DNA from: Symsagittifera roscoffensis
Taxonomy: Eukaryota; Xenacoelomorpha; Acoela; Convolutidae
DNA: 64,000 bases
Assembly (NCBI RefSeq): GCF_963678635.1
Contig: NC_087070.1
Span: 21,001,461-21,065,460 of the forward strand
Reading direction: 5' to 3'
Part shown: piece by piece, positions 12,601 to 27,600 of the stretch
Layout: every line of letters starts with the position of its first letter
Position numbering within the stretch: the first letter of the stretch is position 1
Made by a program: the position numbers and the translations under genes
The notes under the pieces: generated by a model
Databases searched by the model: none
Seen by the model: only the letters and a program-made list of their open reading frames with translations
What the model was told of the DNA's origin: nothing

Positions 12601-15600
12601 ATTCATTTTAAAAACAGAAATGCACTGAAATTAAAAGAAATCACAAGTCAAACCGCGAAAAATCAAATTTGAGCGTGAACAAATTTTAAGACTTTTTCCT
12701 AAAACAATCAACAAGACCTATATAAGACCGAATGAACTGAAAGATCTATTTTTTGTGGCTCATTACTGCAGTCACAGAAAATCAAAACTCTGAATAGCTT
12801 CACACACGCAGTAACTGAAGTATTAGTAGACACTCTACTTATTAGAAATGGTCTCACTTAAAGGTGCAAACGCATCACGATTTAACGTCATGAACAAAAC
12901 TAGGCATCTAAAAATAGTGAGCCTTAAATTAGTTTTAACTAATCAGTGTCACAACTGATAACCTAACCGCTGCAAACTCAGTACTTAGTACAAAAATAAC
13001 AACATACTCCATTTCTTAGCTGATTGAGGTCCTACGATTGTCGCTTACAAGACCTTCTTGTTAATGGTTTAGCATTGACTTCTGAAGACTTTGTCTCTTA
13101 ACTTCTAGCAACAAAGCAACCAATGTTACACGAAGAACAACCGACGGATATAGAAACAATAGATACACATAGTAATTCATAACTTTGACTTTGAACTTGA
13201 CTGACCTGTATGGAGTGTGTGATGAGTGTGAGTGAATTTACGATGTCTGTGGCCGTCACACAGTGGAAGTTGGCCATGTGCACCAGCTGTCTCAAATTCG
13301 CCTCCCTTTGCATCCCTCCCAGCTGTCCCAAACGAGCCCACTCTCCAGACTCCCTGCATATGGCAACAAATAAAAGGTCAAACATTAATTCAAAACATAC
13401 TCCATTTAGGCCGAAACATCAGGACACCAAATGCGGTGGAAGCAACCAATGGATAGAAACCTCTAATTTCAAAATCACCGTATATAGCTACCAGAAGTCT
13501 CAATAACCTCAGGAAACCATTAATTTTCATTTAATATTTAAACACAGAGGCGAAGCTGTGCTTCGCAAAAACTAGGGAGAGCACGACAAAAAGCAGCTCT
13601 AGAGTTCTAAAAAGTGCAAGAAAAAATGCGTCTGACGCACTAAGCACTGCACCACGGACGCTTAGTCCATCAAACACTAGCCACAAACAAAACCGAGAAC
13701 AGATGCTATGAAATTTCCATTGCTACACTTTTAATGAACACTTTTACTTGCGAGTTAGGTTAGAGAAAAAAGAAGGTTCGTATTAAAACACTAGCTGCTC
13801 GCTAGCGTAAACACTCAACTTAGAAAAAAACAAAAAAAAAATTTCAAATCCTAGTTTAAAAAGACAGAAGTGTACAAACAAGCCTTAGCGAACTGCATCA
13901 TTACCTCTCCCTTTCCATGTTTTTGATCTGAGTGATGTACTGCATGCCCTCGTCTAACAGGAATATGGAGTCGTTGAGGAGGAGGTTGATGAAGCGCACA
14001 AACACAGGCACACTGGCCGCCTCTATATGCTCAACTGCCTCCCTAAATCACATCTCTGTCTCGTCTCATATACTGCGCATGAAGTAACCCTATAGCGTAT
14101 ATATAATTGGGTAATTTAATTAACAACTTGCTCGAATTTACGTATTATGCTTTTTCAAACAGAGCTCGTCCGCAACGGACACTCAAAAAGTATATGAATT
14201 GGCAATGTCTTTAAACCAACATAACTTAAGCCAAAATTACAACCGACTTACGTAAAAATTTCATAACAACAGTGACAATTTCGGCTTGTTGGAATGGTAA
14301 TCTTATTTTCGGCATGTTGGTATACCACCTACCAGATTTTTCCTTAACTGTTGATTCTTTTCCATTTCTAGAAAAACTATCCTTTTCTACGATGTTGAAA
14401 CCTCTGACCTGTAAGACAATTGAATATTGTTTTGGGGTTCATTGGTCGAAGAGTAACAACGGATATAACCCCACGTTAAGTATTTACTTAATAGGCACAG
14501 TATCAATTTGCTGAGACTCATTTTAAATCGCTATCTAACAACTGAACATTTGCTTTCAGACTGAAAACTTTGTTCACGTTGTAGAACACGGGCGAATTGT
14601 TCAATCAAAAATTCCACTCCATTTAAGACAAAGCAATTAATTTATAATTTGAAGAAATAAGAGTCAGCTAATTCAATTCAATGAGAATGGGCACTTAGAG
14701 ATCGAATCAGCAAGAAAAAGCCAGTAAGCCTGGAAAAAATCACCAAATCTATATAAGAGTACTCACTACGTTCATTGCTCTTAATTAATTAAATAATTTA
14801 AAAAAATGCCAGCGGACATTATCAATGACATTTTCAGCAATTCATTTTTATAGTCAATAAATTTTTGCCCGCCTAGGACCAACGTTAGACACTAGGCCCT
14901 TACGATTCTAGACCTAGATAAAAAAGTAATTAATCAAATTCTCATTTATCATTTTATCTCGTAATCATCTCCTTGTTGATCATCTCGTTGTTACATCAAA
15001 TCTTTTATGATTTGAGTCCAAATACTCTCGAACTATCAAAGGAACCTAATGATACTGCCGATAATCTAGAGACGAAGTCATTCCTAGCACCCGGTCATCA
15101 GATCCTTTAACGTGTTCATGCTTCTCCTTACTGCAGTATGCTCCAATAAGCTCGAGGGGAGCTAAAATAGGGACAGGGACCAAACCAACAGAGCGAAATT
15201 AATCGTCTAGCAGCATGACCGGATCTGAGACCATGGGTTTAGTCCATAGAAAAGTAGATTTTTTTGTATGATGCAACACATTAACGCAGAAATCAAATTA
15301 GTTCATGCAGCTCTTGGTTATTTAGTATATAATTATCGAAAACATTATGAACAAATTTGTTAGTTTGGCAGCTATTTTGGATCTCATCAACATTATCAAA
15401 TAAATGCATCTTATTTAAAAAGTTAAACATTTTTACCAATCTGGATTGAAGAATATAGTTAATGCCTGAGCTCCGAAAGTGTTGAACCTTACCTTCTTTC
15501 CATGACGATCGAAGATTTACATGATTCTTTTTAAAATGGATTCATTTAATTGCTTAGTTATCTCTTTAAAGAGCTCATATTAATATAACTCGATCATAGT

Positions 15601-18600
15601 AGTTAACTTATTATCAACCATCAGTTCACAAACGCTTTCAGGGAAACTTTCAAATAAAACGACTACGGTAATTCATTTTGACAATTTAATTTAAATTACT
15701 TCCAGTAGTGCACCCAGAAACTATAACAATTTAATGATTGACGGGTTAAATGAAAAAATTATACTGGAACACAGTTCGCATTTGGTGCAAAAACCACAAA
15801 AACTTGAGAGCCTTTTCAAAACAAAGTTTACATGATTCTCAAACGAGAGTCGGTTATCGTCAAACAACCCAAGATATTTATTATAAGACTATTCAGAGAA
15901 ACTTCTTGTTCATTAACAAATGACACTTTGAAAAACTGATTATTTTTGTCGTTCCACTATTCAGCATTAAATGATTGGCGGACATCCAATTTGATACGGC
16001 GCGTAAAACCATATTGAGATGACCATTCTTTGATCTTCCAATGATAGCTGTATCATCAGCAAAAACTATAGGTGTAGATTTCTTGCATATCCCAGCCAGA
16101 TCACTTATATAGGTGAGAAACAGCATGCTAAATTTTTGAAAGATAAATTAAAGTCTCCTAAGCTAACATATTACTTTCGGTCAGCTAAAAAAAAACTTTA
16201 ATAAGAGCGAGAGGCAATCCTCTTATCCCGTATCGCTCAAGCTTACAAAGCAAAAACTGGCGATTTAGTGTGTCAAACGCTTTTTTAAGATAAATAGAAA
16301 CACCACTCAGCTGTTCTTTGGTCAAATAGCTGATTTGAAGGTCATTAACCATTTGAGCATCAATAGTTGACATGAATGATGCATCAATAGTTGACATTCC
16401 ATTGCTGAACCCGAACTGTTCCTTACAAAACACAGAGTTTGAATTTAAAAAATGGACTAATCTGTCGTGGAGAAGCGTTCGAGACTTTTGCTTACAATGT
16501 TAAGCAGCGATATCGGTCTATAATTATTACTGTTATCTAATTTGCTACCTTTATGCAACCTTACAAAGAACAGATATATACAGCTTCTCAATAAACTTAT
16601 TAAAAATTTTGGCAAAGTAGGGAGATAGAATGGGTTCAATTATTTTAAGAGCGGTGCTAGATATACCATCTGGGCCACAAGAAGGCTTATCCTTTATGCT
16701 AAGGATGAAAGTAGATATGTCTGATGAACTTGTTGGCTCTAGCTAAAACGAATGGACGCTAGTATTTAGTAAGGTTGGTTGGGCATTTTAATTACTCTGA
16801 GGAAACGTTCATCGGAGATGAAGATCAAAATTCTTCACAAAGGAAGGCCAGGCTTGACGAAGACACGCGGAATGTCTATTTCTGAACATATGAAAGCTTG
16901 CAGTGAACTAACAACGCTCTCGAAAAACTTCACCGCACGCTAGGAAGGAAACTTACGGTGTAAGAAACAGCTTGCATGTTCAACGGCCAATTATATGGAG
17001 ATCAATTATTTGAAAACCGACGCTCTTAATCTGGCACTTTTATCATTAAATTTAGATCGCTTTATCATTAAGTTCTGTCTATGATTCTACTATAATCATA
17101 TTTATATTGATGGTTTTTAGATTTGATTTAAACTTTCCGAGTTGTAGTTTCGCCTAATACTATTATGTGGTATAGTAAAACAAATACTGGGGGGCTTTGG
17201 CCTATGGTCGTATGGGGGATTATATCCAATGGGATTTTATCCCGTGATTAAAATCACGTGCGCAAAAGCAGTTCTACCTGGCCATGTTTTGCATGGTGGC
17301 TCTCAAGTGTGGTATGGTCCACATGATGTCCAGCATCTTCATCATGGGCTTGCGGTACATAAACTTCTGCTCAAAGTGGATCTCATCTCCGCTCACACTC
17401 TGCTCAATGTCCACAAAGACCTAGAGTACATGAAGACCTAGAGTACAATGTCCACAAAGAACTAGAGTACATTGATCACAACAGCCAAAGTATACAAAAA
17501 AATTAAGCGAAAATATCAATTATAAAATGAAATACAATTTCTTAAAACCTACTTTCTCCGATTACCGGTCAAAAGCGCTCAAAAACAAAAAAAAATACTG
17601 TAAAAACACCAAGTAAAATATTGTTTGGAAAGTCTTTATTCCGATTTGATAACGCTTGCTAATCGCAAGCGTAATAAGTCTAAACATAGCCAACAGACAA
17701 CAAATTGAAAAAAAAACTCTGACATCGCGACCTAAATAAGAGTCTGAACTACGCTCATCGCCTCTTAATAAAGCTGATTAATGAAACTTTTTATATTGAT
17801 TGAATCAATACAGAATTAATTCTGAAAGAAAAACAAAAAACCACCAGACATAACTACATGAAAAACAAGGATAGCCGGTTACTGTGCAAGTAGCACAGAA
17901 TGTTCCGATGTTCTTTAAAAATACAAATTAGCGTCGTTTTTTCTGCGTGGTGTGATAATATGATCTGAACGAAAAAAAAAACTTAGCATAGTCGACAGAC
18001 AGTCATAATAAATGAAAAACAGTTTTTGTAGAAAAATGAAAGAAAAACGAAAAACAAATACAAAAAAATTTTCAAATTGTTTTACAGAATTTTTAAAAAA
18101 TTTTCAGGTTTTTAATTACCAAAACAATTTTTACTCGATTAAGACTTAGTTTTCACGGCTTAAGTTGAGCATAAATAAGCTATTAGAAGCCTGCACAAAA
18201 TAGACCAAAAATCAAAAATTTCTAACAGGTTTTTCTCGATACTGAAAAAAAAATTCAGAACTTTTATTTTTTTTTCTAAATCACGACTGAAAGGGCTTTA
18301 ATCGACCCATTCCGATAATTATTTGTGGTAACTGATTTTTCATGGAAAACAAAAAGAAAAAACTAAAACACTCCCGAATACAAAGTTCTTCCACATTTTT
18401 CAAATGGTCGGAACAATAACCAGATCCATAAAACTTAGCAGACACTAACCTTCACAATGGCGTATGCCACACTGTCTTTCAAAGGGATGCTCTGGAATCC
18501 CTCCGCCTTCTTCGCATCCAGACTGCGTCCGATCGCAATGCTCCTACCACCCGACTGCCTGGACTCGAAGTCATCGTGGGCCAGAGTCAGTTCCAGACAC

Positions 18601-21600
18601 TCTGCCAGTTTGGCCCTCAAGTGCGGATTCGTTAGCCTCTCTTTGTGAGCCATGAACATAATGAAGAACGCCTGAATAAACAGAAGACAGAAATCATCTT
18701 TATCTTTTACCGTTTTAGCATATGAAATTTTCGTTAGTCGTCCATTAATTGAACGAATTTTTAGAGGGGGCTATTCTCATGCGCAAAGGATCGAATGCGC
18801 GAATATTATGAACCAATCAATGCCCTTCAAACTGTCAAAAGCTGACAGCGATTATCGCTCCATTCTTTAGAGCTTTTGAATACTGAGCTCTGATTGGTGG
18901 ACCAAGTTTGGGTCCTTCGCCGATGAGAGATTTCCCCCCTTGTAATAAACACCAATTTCAAAAAAAAATTAAAGCTGATGTATAACACAGCAAAGCTGAG
19001 CTTCGCACCACTTGCGATACAAAACAAGAAAGCCGTTAAACAGAAAAACAAATCGATGAAGTTTTAATCGACGATTAAAGACCAAAAAAAGAAGAGTTTT
19101 AAAACAAAAACATGCCGGAGCAGAAGCCTTTTAAGCTGAAAAAAAATCAACAAGACTTGACTTATAAAACGTTCATAAGTCGCCCTCGCCCTCAAAGCAC
19201 ACACAAAACTTTTATTTCCCGTCAAATGAAACAATATGAGGCCACTAAGACGTTGCAATATAAGCCGAAACCTATTGTATGCGTAAAGCCAAAAAAAATT
19301 CTACTCTGTGGCAACTTAGCAGCCAAATAATAAGCCGAAAATTTTGTTCGAAACGGAATAATTCCATTTTGAAAAACATACAGTTCTTGTCAGATTCGAA
19401 CCCAGCACCTTTGCCTACCCAAGCGTATACGTTACTTCCAGGCCACGACACGCAAAAACATTTGAATTCATTATAAACTTAACCTACATGTACCATTTTT
19501 TTGACCATTTTGTGAGTTATTTACGGGAAAAAACCTTATACCCGATTTCAAAACCCCTGCCGATAGGAAGGGTAGTAAATTACTTTATACTATTACCATA
19601 GTGTGCAGCAAACATGAGTTGAAACAAGGATAGCCAGTTGCTGTGCAAGTAGCACAATGTTCCGACCACATTCATTTAAAAATTACAAAAAGGTGTTTGC
19701 ATTTTTGTTTTCTTCAAATTACTTTTTAGTGCGTAGTGAGATTAGTGAAATATAGAAACACGTCGAAGTATTTGAATTAGGCGTATCGACAGCATTTTTC
19801 CTCAAAAAAAATCAATGACAAACAAAAACTATTTTTTGTACAACAATTTTTATTTGTTGTATAAAACTTGTATTGACAGGGAAGAGCTTGAAACTTCCAA
19901 AAAAAGTTTTTCCTTTAAGTAAAAGTACGCTTTATTAGCCTAAACGACTATAAAAGGTTACTTTTTCATAATTCAACTAAAACTCAAAAAGTATAAACCT
20001 GTTTTTCTCGACACTGGGTCAACACGACTGAAAGGGCTTTAGTTTAATTTATCAATCATTTCATTCCGGTAAATATTTGTGCTAACTAAATATGAATGAA
20101 AAAAAAAACTAAAACACAAACTAAAACCCGAATACAAAGTTCATCCCGATTTTCAATGGTCGGAACAAATAAGCTTTCAGTTTTCAAGCGAATTTTCAAC
20201 GGGTTCCCATTTACTGTCTACTTCCGACAAGATCGCCGTTGAAATAAACCTTGCCTAACCTGGAAATCAGCTAGCACCGGTGGCGTGATATCTCCCTCGT
20301 TGAATCTCCTGTTGTAGAGAATAAACTCAGAGATATTCTCCACCACAATTTCAGGAAAACAACTGAGAAGGCTCAGTCCACTTGTTGGAGTTCTTTGTTC
20401 AACTCGGGGTGCCATCAGAATGCTCCCTTCAAGCAATACAGCACAATGATGTCCATCATGGTGATTATTTTTAATACTTTTAATTAGAATGTGATACTGT
20501 TAACGTATAAAATAAAAAATCAAGGATAAACAAAATGACCGGCACCTTTTTCTTGAAGCTATCCCATTTACGGAGAACCGCATCAATATATAATTTTCAT
20601 TCTTCTGAGAATTCAAAAAAACTGAAGTCCACTTTCAAAACTAAAAGTCATTCGCGTTTTTCGTTGCCTTTACAATTTAGCTGTTCACTAGTGGAGGTTG
20701 CCAACCTTTTAACAAAGGAAAAGAACTGAACTTAGAAAAAAAAACCAGTCAAACCACAAAAAATCAAACTATATAAGCGACAATCACTTCGTTTTTTGAC
20801 ACTTGAAAGAAGAAGCAGCTCAAGACTTTTTTCACTCGACAACTACTTCTAGTATCACAGGTTAAATTGAACAAATTTTAAAATAGTTATTTATCTGCTG
20901 GACACCACAGCTCGTGCCTTCGTCTCTGGAGTCCGTCTGTGCGTAGTGGCACAGCATCACACTGGATGTCTTGAGGAAGTCAATGGCCAGAGTGGTGAAC
21001 ATGGGCTCATTCAGGGCCACTCTGATTGAAAAGAATCGTACCAGTGCCTGGTCGTACTTGTTGATCCAACTCTAAACAAAGGTACCCTTGTCAATCCTAT
21101 TCCACTGATTGTTATTTGAAATTTCTAAAAGAATTGTAAAATGAATTTAAATTACACAGTAGAACTGTTCGGGCCATTTTCCCCAATCACTTGTAAAAGG
21201 AAGAAATTTTACTGATTCAGTGCTTGTTACACACAATTAAGCGCTGTACAGAAATGTCGTTTATGGTCATCTCGGTACCGTAATGCTGCTTTCTGCATTG
21301 ATCGTTATTCACGCTGCACAAAATTTTAAAAACAGTTTCTTTTTGTCAAAGAAAAGATATTTGGTGCTCAAAAAGCATAGAAGGTTCCGATCACAGGCAA
21401 GTGAGTAATATTTTTTCAATACCGTTCAAATCACGACTTAAAAAGCAGTCACATATCAGTCAATCTCCACTAACATTCATCTGTGTTACCGCATTTTAGG
21501 TAGACAAACATCCCCGAACATTAAGTTCTTCCACGCCTCCTTCGTTGAAATGAACAATATAGAGACAGAAACGATCACTTTTTGAAAATAATTTTAAAAA

Positions 21601-24600
21601 ATCAATTTAAAATTTGAACAAATTAAAAATATATATAAAAATTCAATTAAAAAAATCAATGCTAAATCTTTCCGCGCTTATAAGAGTAATCAAGCAGGAC
21701 TTCGTAAAAACAAGCAACAAAAACCAGCAAAAAGGAGTCATAAAAATCAAGAAAACAAGGTTTGGGGAAGAATTTGAAATGCGGAATTCACCAGCTTTAG
21801 AGGATTTGATACTCGGACCTTCCGACCAAACGTCGCTTGCGTTATGCATTAACCACTGATTCACATTACTATCGAACGTAATCTAATAAATAACGCATGC
21901 AGCAAGGAATGCGCTTCAATTAATAGAATGTAGCTAAGGCTAATTGTTATCGCCAAATGGAAACTAAACGGCTATAAAAATTTGGACTTGAAAATTTACA
22001 GAACCAACAATCGAAAAACAAGTTGACGAAACAGAATAATAAGCTTTTGGCGAAGAAAAACGATGCTTAATGAAAACAAATCGTCATAACTTCTGATCAA
22101 AATCAGATATTTTTGAAGACAAAATTCTAATTTGTCTGACAAAAAAAAACAGCAAAAAAACTAAACTGCATTGAGATGTTGAGCATAAAAAATAAAATAC
22201 GGATATTCGCTAAGCGAATATTAGTGGTTGCAAGAAAGAGAAATTACCTGATAAGACAAAGGTTGCTTTTATAACACAAAACAAAATTATAGCAAAGTCA
22301 AAGCACCAGACAGCAAATGAGATGAAAGCCGCAGGTCGAAAAAAAAAGATCTACCAACATGTCTTGAAAACTCATTTTGAGGAAAACATGCCAGGTTTCG
22401 ACAATGTATTCTTAAATTAGCACCAAAACAAAACTTACGGAGTGATAACAAAGCTGACAATATTTAAGCACACACCCTTTAAACAAAAAAATTGTTTTCA
22501 TAACATAGGCGAAGCTGAGCGTCGCACCACTTGCGATACAAATATGAATGACTATGATTAAAATCAACCACAAAAGAAATGAAAAAAAAAAAGAACTTCA
22601 AAAAATCGTTCGTCAAAAATTGCAACAAAGGACCAAAATATCCGCTAAAAAATTGCCTCAATCATTGGAAACTCTACAAAGAGCTTTAAGATAGCTATAA
22701 AGAAGGCAAGTTTTCGAAAAATCCTTTCTGCGAAACTAAGCAGTTGAAAAAAGCAAACAGAAAAAAATTAGCCAAAAATTTCTTTTTGCAAAAAAAAACA
22801 GGTCTCAACTGGAATCGAACTCCCGGGATTTTTTGTCTCAAGCATGAAGGTTACAGCAACTCGGAACAATGCTGAACCATCGAGCTAGGGAAACCAAGCC
22901 GACAAAAATAATTAGACGGACGATAGTCAGAAAAACAAAAACTCTGTTTCAAAAAAAGGGCACGACCGGATTCAAACCGCAACCTTTGCTATCTAAAACA
23001 GCTGTTTTACCTCTAGACTAGATAGTTGATTGGATTTGAATTTATAATAACCGAGCGGTAACACAGCCGAAAATACCCGAGGAGAAACCCTTCCTGCCGA
23101 AAAAACGACGCAATAAGAGGCCACTAATTCGATATTAATTAAACCGAAAATTATTAAGCCGACAAAAAGACAAAACAATGAAAAAGTTAACAAATCGAGC
23201 TGGTAAATTACAACCAATTAGAAAAACAAATTTCAACTCGGCCGGATTTTTAAAATGCTCATAGCAACTGCAGAGAGAATCGTTTACATCTAAAATAAAC
23301 GATTCTTAGATGTGGCAACTAAGCCGACAAAACATAAGCAGAAAAATAATAGGCCGAATTTTTTTTGATCCGGAAAATTTACCGTGTGAAAAAAACGGGC
23401 CCTGGTCAGATTCGAACGGGACCTTTGCCGCCCCAGCCGTATTAGTTAACACCAGGGTAATTGTGCAAGAGAAAAGGACAAATTGTGCACAGATAAGAAA
23501 AGGTAAAAAAGGCCTAAAATTAGTAAAGTCTTGCTACATGTCAGATTCGAACCTGCGATTTCGAGATATGAAGTCACACATCCTTCCCTCTCAAACACGG
23601 ACGTTTAACAATTGTCAAAAACTAGCCACAAATGAAGCAGAGAACAGATGCTATGAAATTTCCTATGCTAGAGATCGTGAGTGTGGCAAAGTATCACCAA
23701 ATGAGCACATTCATTTGCCAGTTAGGTAAGTTGAGTCATAGTAATACACAACGCTCGATTGAGTATAAATGCTGAAATACTTAAACAATATCCTTATTGA
23801 AAAAAGAAACAGATTTGCGAAAACGATTCAGTGTTTGTGTTGGTCAAGTTGTTTGCCTGGAAACAAGTCTATCCTCCGTTTAGATAACCCTTGCTAATCG
23901 CAAGCGCAACAAACGAAACGGAGTGCAGCCTGCATTTAGACAACCGCGTATTCATACTCGTCAGTATTTAGACAAATACTGTATGAACCAATCAGAATCG
24001 AGAAAAGACAAATAATCCAAAATAAATAATAAATATTTACTAATTTCTTCTTTGTCTCGGTTATGATTGGTTGAAACAGTATTTGTCTAAATACTGACGA
24101 GTCTGAATACGCGGTGGTCTAAATACTGCTATGTAACCAAACGAAACGAATCCACAAGTGTATATATCTTTGTTTTTACACATACATCAGTGGCTCTTGT
24201 CAATGACAAACCTTCTCTTCAAGTATCTGGACAAAAATTAACAACCTGTGCATTTGCATTTGCCTGTCTGGCCTGGTCCAGTCGACGCAGGTGTTTAAGG
24301 AGGTCCTGCAATTTCGCATTAATCCTGTAGAAAGCCAAGTGGAACACTTTGTGTGCCAGGAAAAACATTTCTGTGAGGGGCTCGTAACTCGACTTCACTA
24401 AACAAGGGACAACTTTTAATTGAAAATGTATGCTGGTGGTGGGAAACTGGAATAGATTCCAATTAATTTAATCATTAAGTTTTAATTTTAACCATAGAGT
24501 CGCTTCAAATAAATTCAGGTAAGGGCAGATTATAACAGAAATTTTATTTGAAGGGTTAATATTAGAAATTGGCGTGAAAATGGGAGAAGAAAATATCCCT

Positions 24601-27600
24601 CAGACTGGGGTACAAATTAGGAATCCAAAGACTGTCAACCTGGCAGCTTGTTTGTCGAACTCTCTTCGTCTCCCTCCTGCGAGGGGGCCTTTGTGACGAA
24701 GGTGTCTTCCTGGAAGGAGAAGTGCACCCCTGACAGGTCCCTCTCCCCCTCACTCATATGCATGGGGGCTCTGCAGTAGGAGGGGTCTACCTTCAACACT
24801 TTCTCTGAACAGGGATGCTGCTTAGTGAATTTGTGCACTACCTAAATCCAAACCAATATTTAATTGTTCCAAATTTGAGCTTAACTATTTTCAAAATTCA
24901 ACCTTAATGTCATATAAAAGCTGCCTAGATTCTTTTTTCACTTTTGTATCAAAATGATTTTCAAAGTTTTAAGTCTACTTTCACTTTCGTATGAAAAATT
25001 ACTTGAAACGTGAATTAACAACATCACTTCACGAAAAATCCTTTGGTACTGCACATCTTTACACTAGTTTTTCATGAAAATGTTTCGAGCAAAAATAAAA
25101 CAACCTCAATATAACGCTACAGAATTCAAAAAAAACTTACTTTCATGCATACAGTTGCAAGATTTAGAAAGAACCCGTCACTTGCAAACTCAGAATCACT
25201 AGCTTGGGTTCCATGTAACGTAGCTCTGGCCCTGTTGGCGCGAATACAGTCGGCTACCCAGGCGTGGAAACGCGATGCACAACTTTTGTGGGCAAGGAGT
25301 CTGCCAATGACTGAGTAGCCGTACGTTGTAACTTTCTCCATGGCCGCTTGCAGATTCTGTTCTTGCCTTTGAATGTCTGATTTGCTCGACTGACTTGGTC
25401 TACAAATTCATAAACTGAGAAAAATTTAAATGCGTTCTCCTGAGTATAGCCTCAATCTAAAACTTCATAACATAGCCAACAGATCTTTTAACTTCCACCG
25501 TAAATCTTTCAATTAAAAAAACAGATTGACCCTTTTCGATGGAACTTACTCCATTTGAGAAAACTGAATCAATAAGTAAAATTTATACACTAGTGGACAA
25601 AATTAAGCGCAAATATTGTTTTCTTTTTAAATGTCCAAGTGTGAGGACCATTTTGAACAATATTTACATAAAGTTTTAACAAAAATTTTTAATCTACCGA
25701 CAGAAAATGATCTGAACTACCTCTCTGGAAGTCTCAATTTTTAATTTGAAGCACTTACCAGTTTTTTCCGGGACTGGAAATGCCAGTTTTCATCATCCGC
25801 AATAAGTTTCAACTCGCGTGAAAACTTAAGAAACAGCTAAGTTTAGTAAAGTTGTCACACTGATTATTTCAATTTTCTCGCTGAGAATGTTTCATGTCGC
25901 GTGAACAACATTTTTACTCCGCTTATTGGAGAAGAATTCACCACTATGCAAAACCTAGCGCAGGCAATGAAAATTGGAATTTTTAGACCCGCAAAAAATG
26001 GTAAGTGCTTCAATTTAAAAATTGAGACTTTCAGAGAGGGTTGTTTAGATCATTTGCTGTCTATCGATTTAAAAATTTTGTTTAAGTTCAAAGCAAAGGT
26101 TGTTCGGAATGGTCCTTAAAGGTAGGCATTTTAAAGACTAAAAACATGAATTTGCGTTTAATTTCGTCCACTAGTGTATTTCGCTAGGAAATCTGAAAAT
26201 TTATTCCCTTTTTCGAAACCAGAACTTGATCACGTTTTTCGTGACGTTTACGCTTTTGCTGTTCGATAGCGGAGTTTGCCTTCCTTTTAACAAAGGAAAT
26301 GAACGGAACTTCAAAAGAAATCAATAGTCAAATCGTGAAAAAATAAAATTGAGCCTGAACAAACTTTAAGACTTTTCCTGAAAAAAATCATCACGACATC
26401 ATCTATAAGAGTCTACATTCATCGACTCTTAATTGATCTCGAAGCCATAGAATTCCGAAGTCAAGCACAGCATTTGTTGTTTTTTTCGCAGCATTTGTAA
26501 TTTTTTGCTATTGGGCATCGTAAAAAACTAACAAAAAACCCACGCGACCTAAATAAGTGGCTTCACTTCGTTAAATGACAAGAAAATATATAAATTATGG
26601 CTTACCTGAAGAAATAAATAGCCAGGTTAGTGTTGCCTAGTAGGTTTACATTTGTGTGTGCTGCCACAAGAGTCGACTTCTCCAACAATCTGCCCAGAAG
26701 AGACGTCTGGAAGTCCACTGGAGAAGAGACGTTTGGAAGTCCACCACTCCACGCGTCTCGCTCCCTGTTGCAGATAATAGAATGATGATACATACTTTCA
26801 GATATAAACTGCGCTAATATTATTATTATAGTAAAGGAAAACTAATCTATACTTTTCTTCGAAAACGTCTCATGCTACTCTTGTTACATAAAACTTAACA
26901 AAATTTTTGCTCTCAATAGAAACGTCATTTCATTTTTGTGCCATAAAATCACTAAAACTTTAACAAAAAAAAGTATTTTTTTTTCGACACAGACGCGAAG
27001 CAAGCAGCACAATTTTCGATTCAACAAAAAAAAGCATTGTAAATTAGCAGACGTCTAACAACGTCTACAAAAATTATAAAATTCTCTCGTGTAAAATATG
27101 TTTAAAAACATAAACCGCCTTATTTAAACATTCAAAATCATGAATCGAACGGCAGCTTAGCCGACAATACTTGGTTGAACGCCAGTTGTGCAGAAAATAA
27201 AATGATGTCATAGAAAATTAAGAGCTATGAAATTTTGAAACTGGAAGATTACGCTCTATTTTTGAAAAACAAAAGCATGACAATGTATTTTGCAAATCAA
27301 AAGAGCTAACTAGGCCTATATCACCCATTTAACCGAACCCATTTACGCTAAAAATATTAGATAAATATACAACATAAAAATTGGTAAGACTACAAACTGC
27401 AGCAGGAATTTGAACACAGGCGCAGCGGAACTTCATACCACTTCACTAAATGCACAGAACACGCCTTGAATTTACAAAAAAACTACTTTCAAAATTTTTT
27501 AATGAACAGCATGAAAAAAATCAAAAATTAGCAAGCAAAATAGGCAAAACATCTTGGAACTCAATTACTTGCCCCAAGCCGAAATACACCGAAGTTATTA

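Larger units (their letters stand above)
10289..13205. other. UBE4A intron 15: repeat-filled
   Basis: It contains a SINE-like fragment (about 10318-10600), an AT-rich stretch with a pair of direct repeats and a palindrome (11299-11596), and a second SINE-like fragment (about 11860-12190). A long copy of the dispersed repeat follows (12300-12760). From 12760 to 13205 I see nothing coding. Confidence 0.6.

Noticed and set aside
13210-13506. Plus-strand reading frames over UBE4A exon 15
   Set aside because: They are shadows of the minus-strand exon, which has clear homology and splice sites.
25901-26119. 72-codon frame in the foldback as transposase
   Set aside because: It lies within an inverted arm and has no transposase motif; too short.
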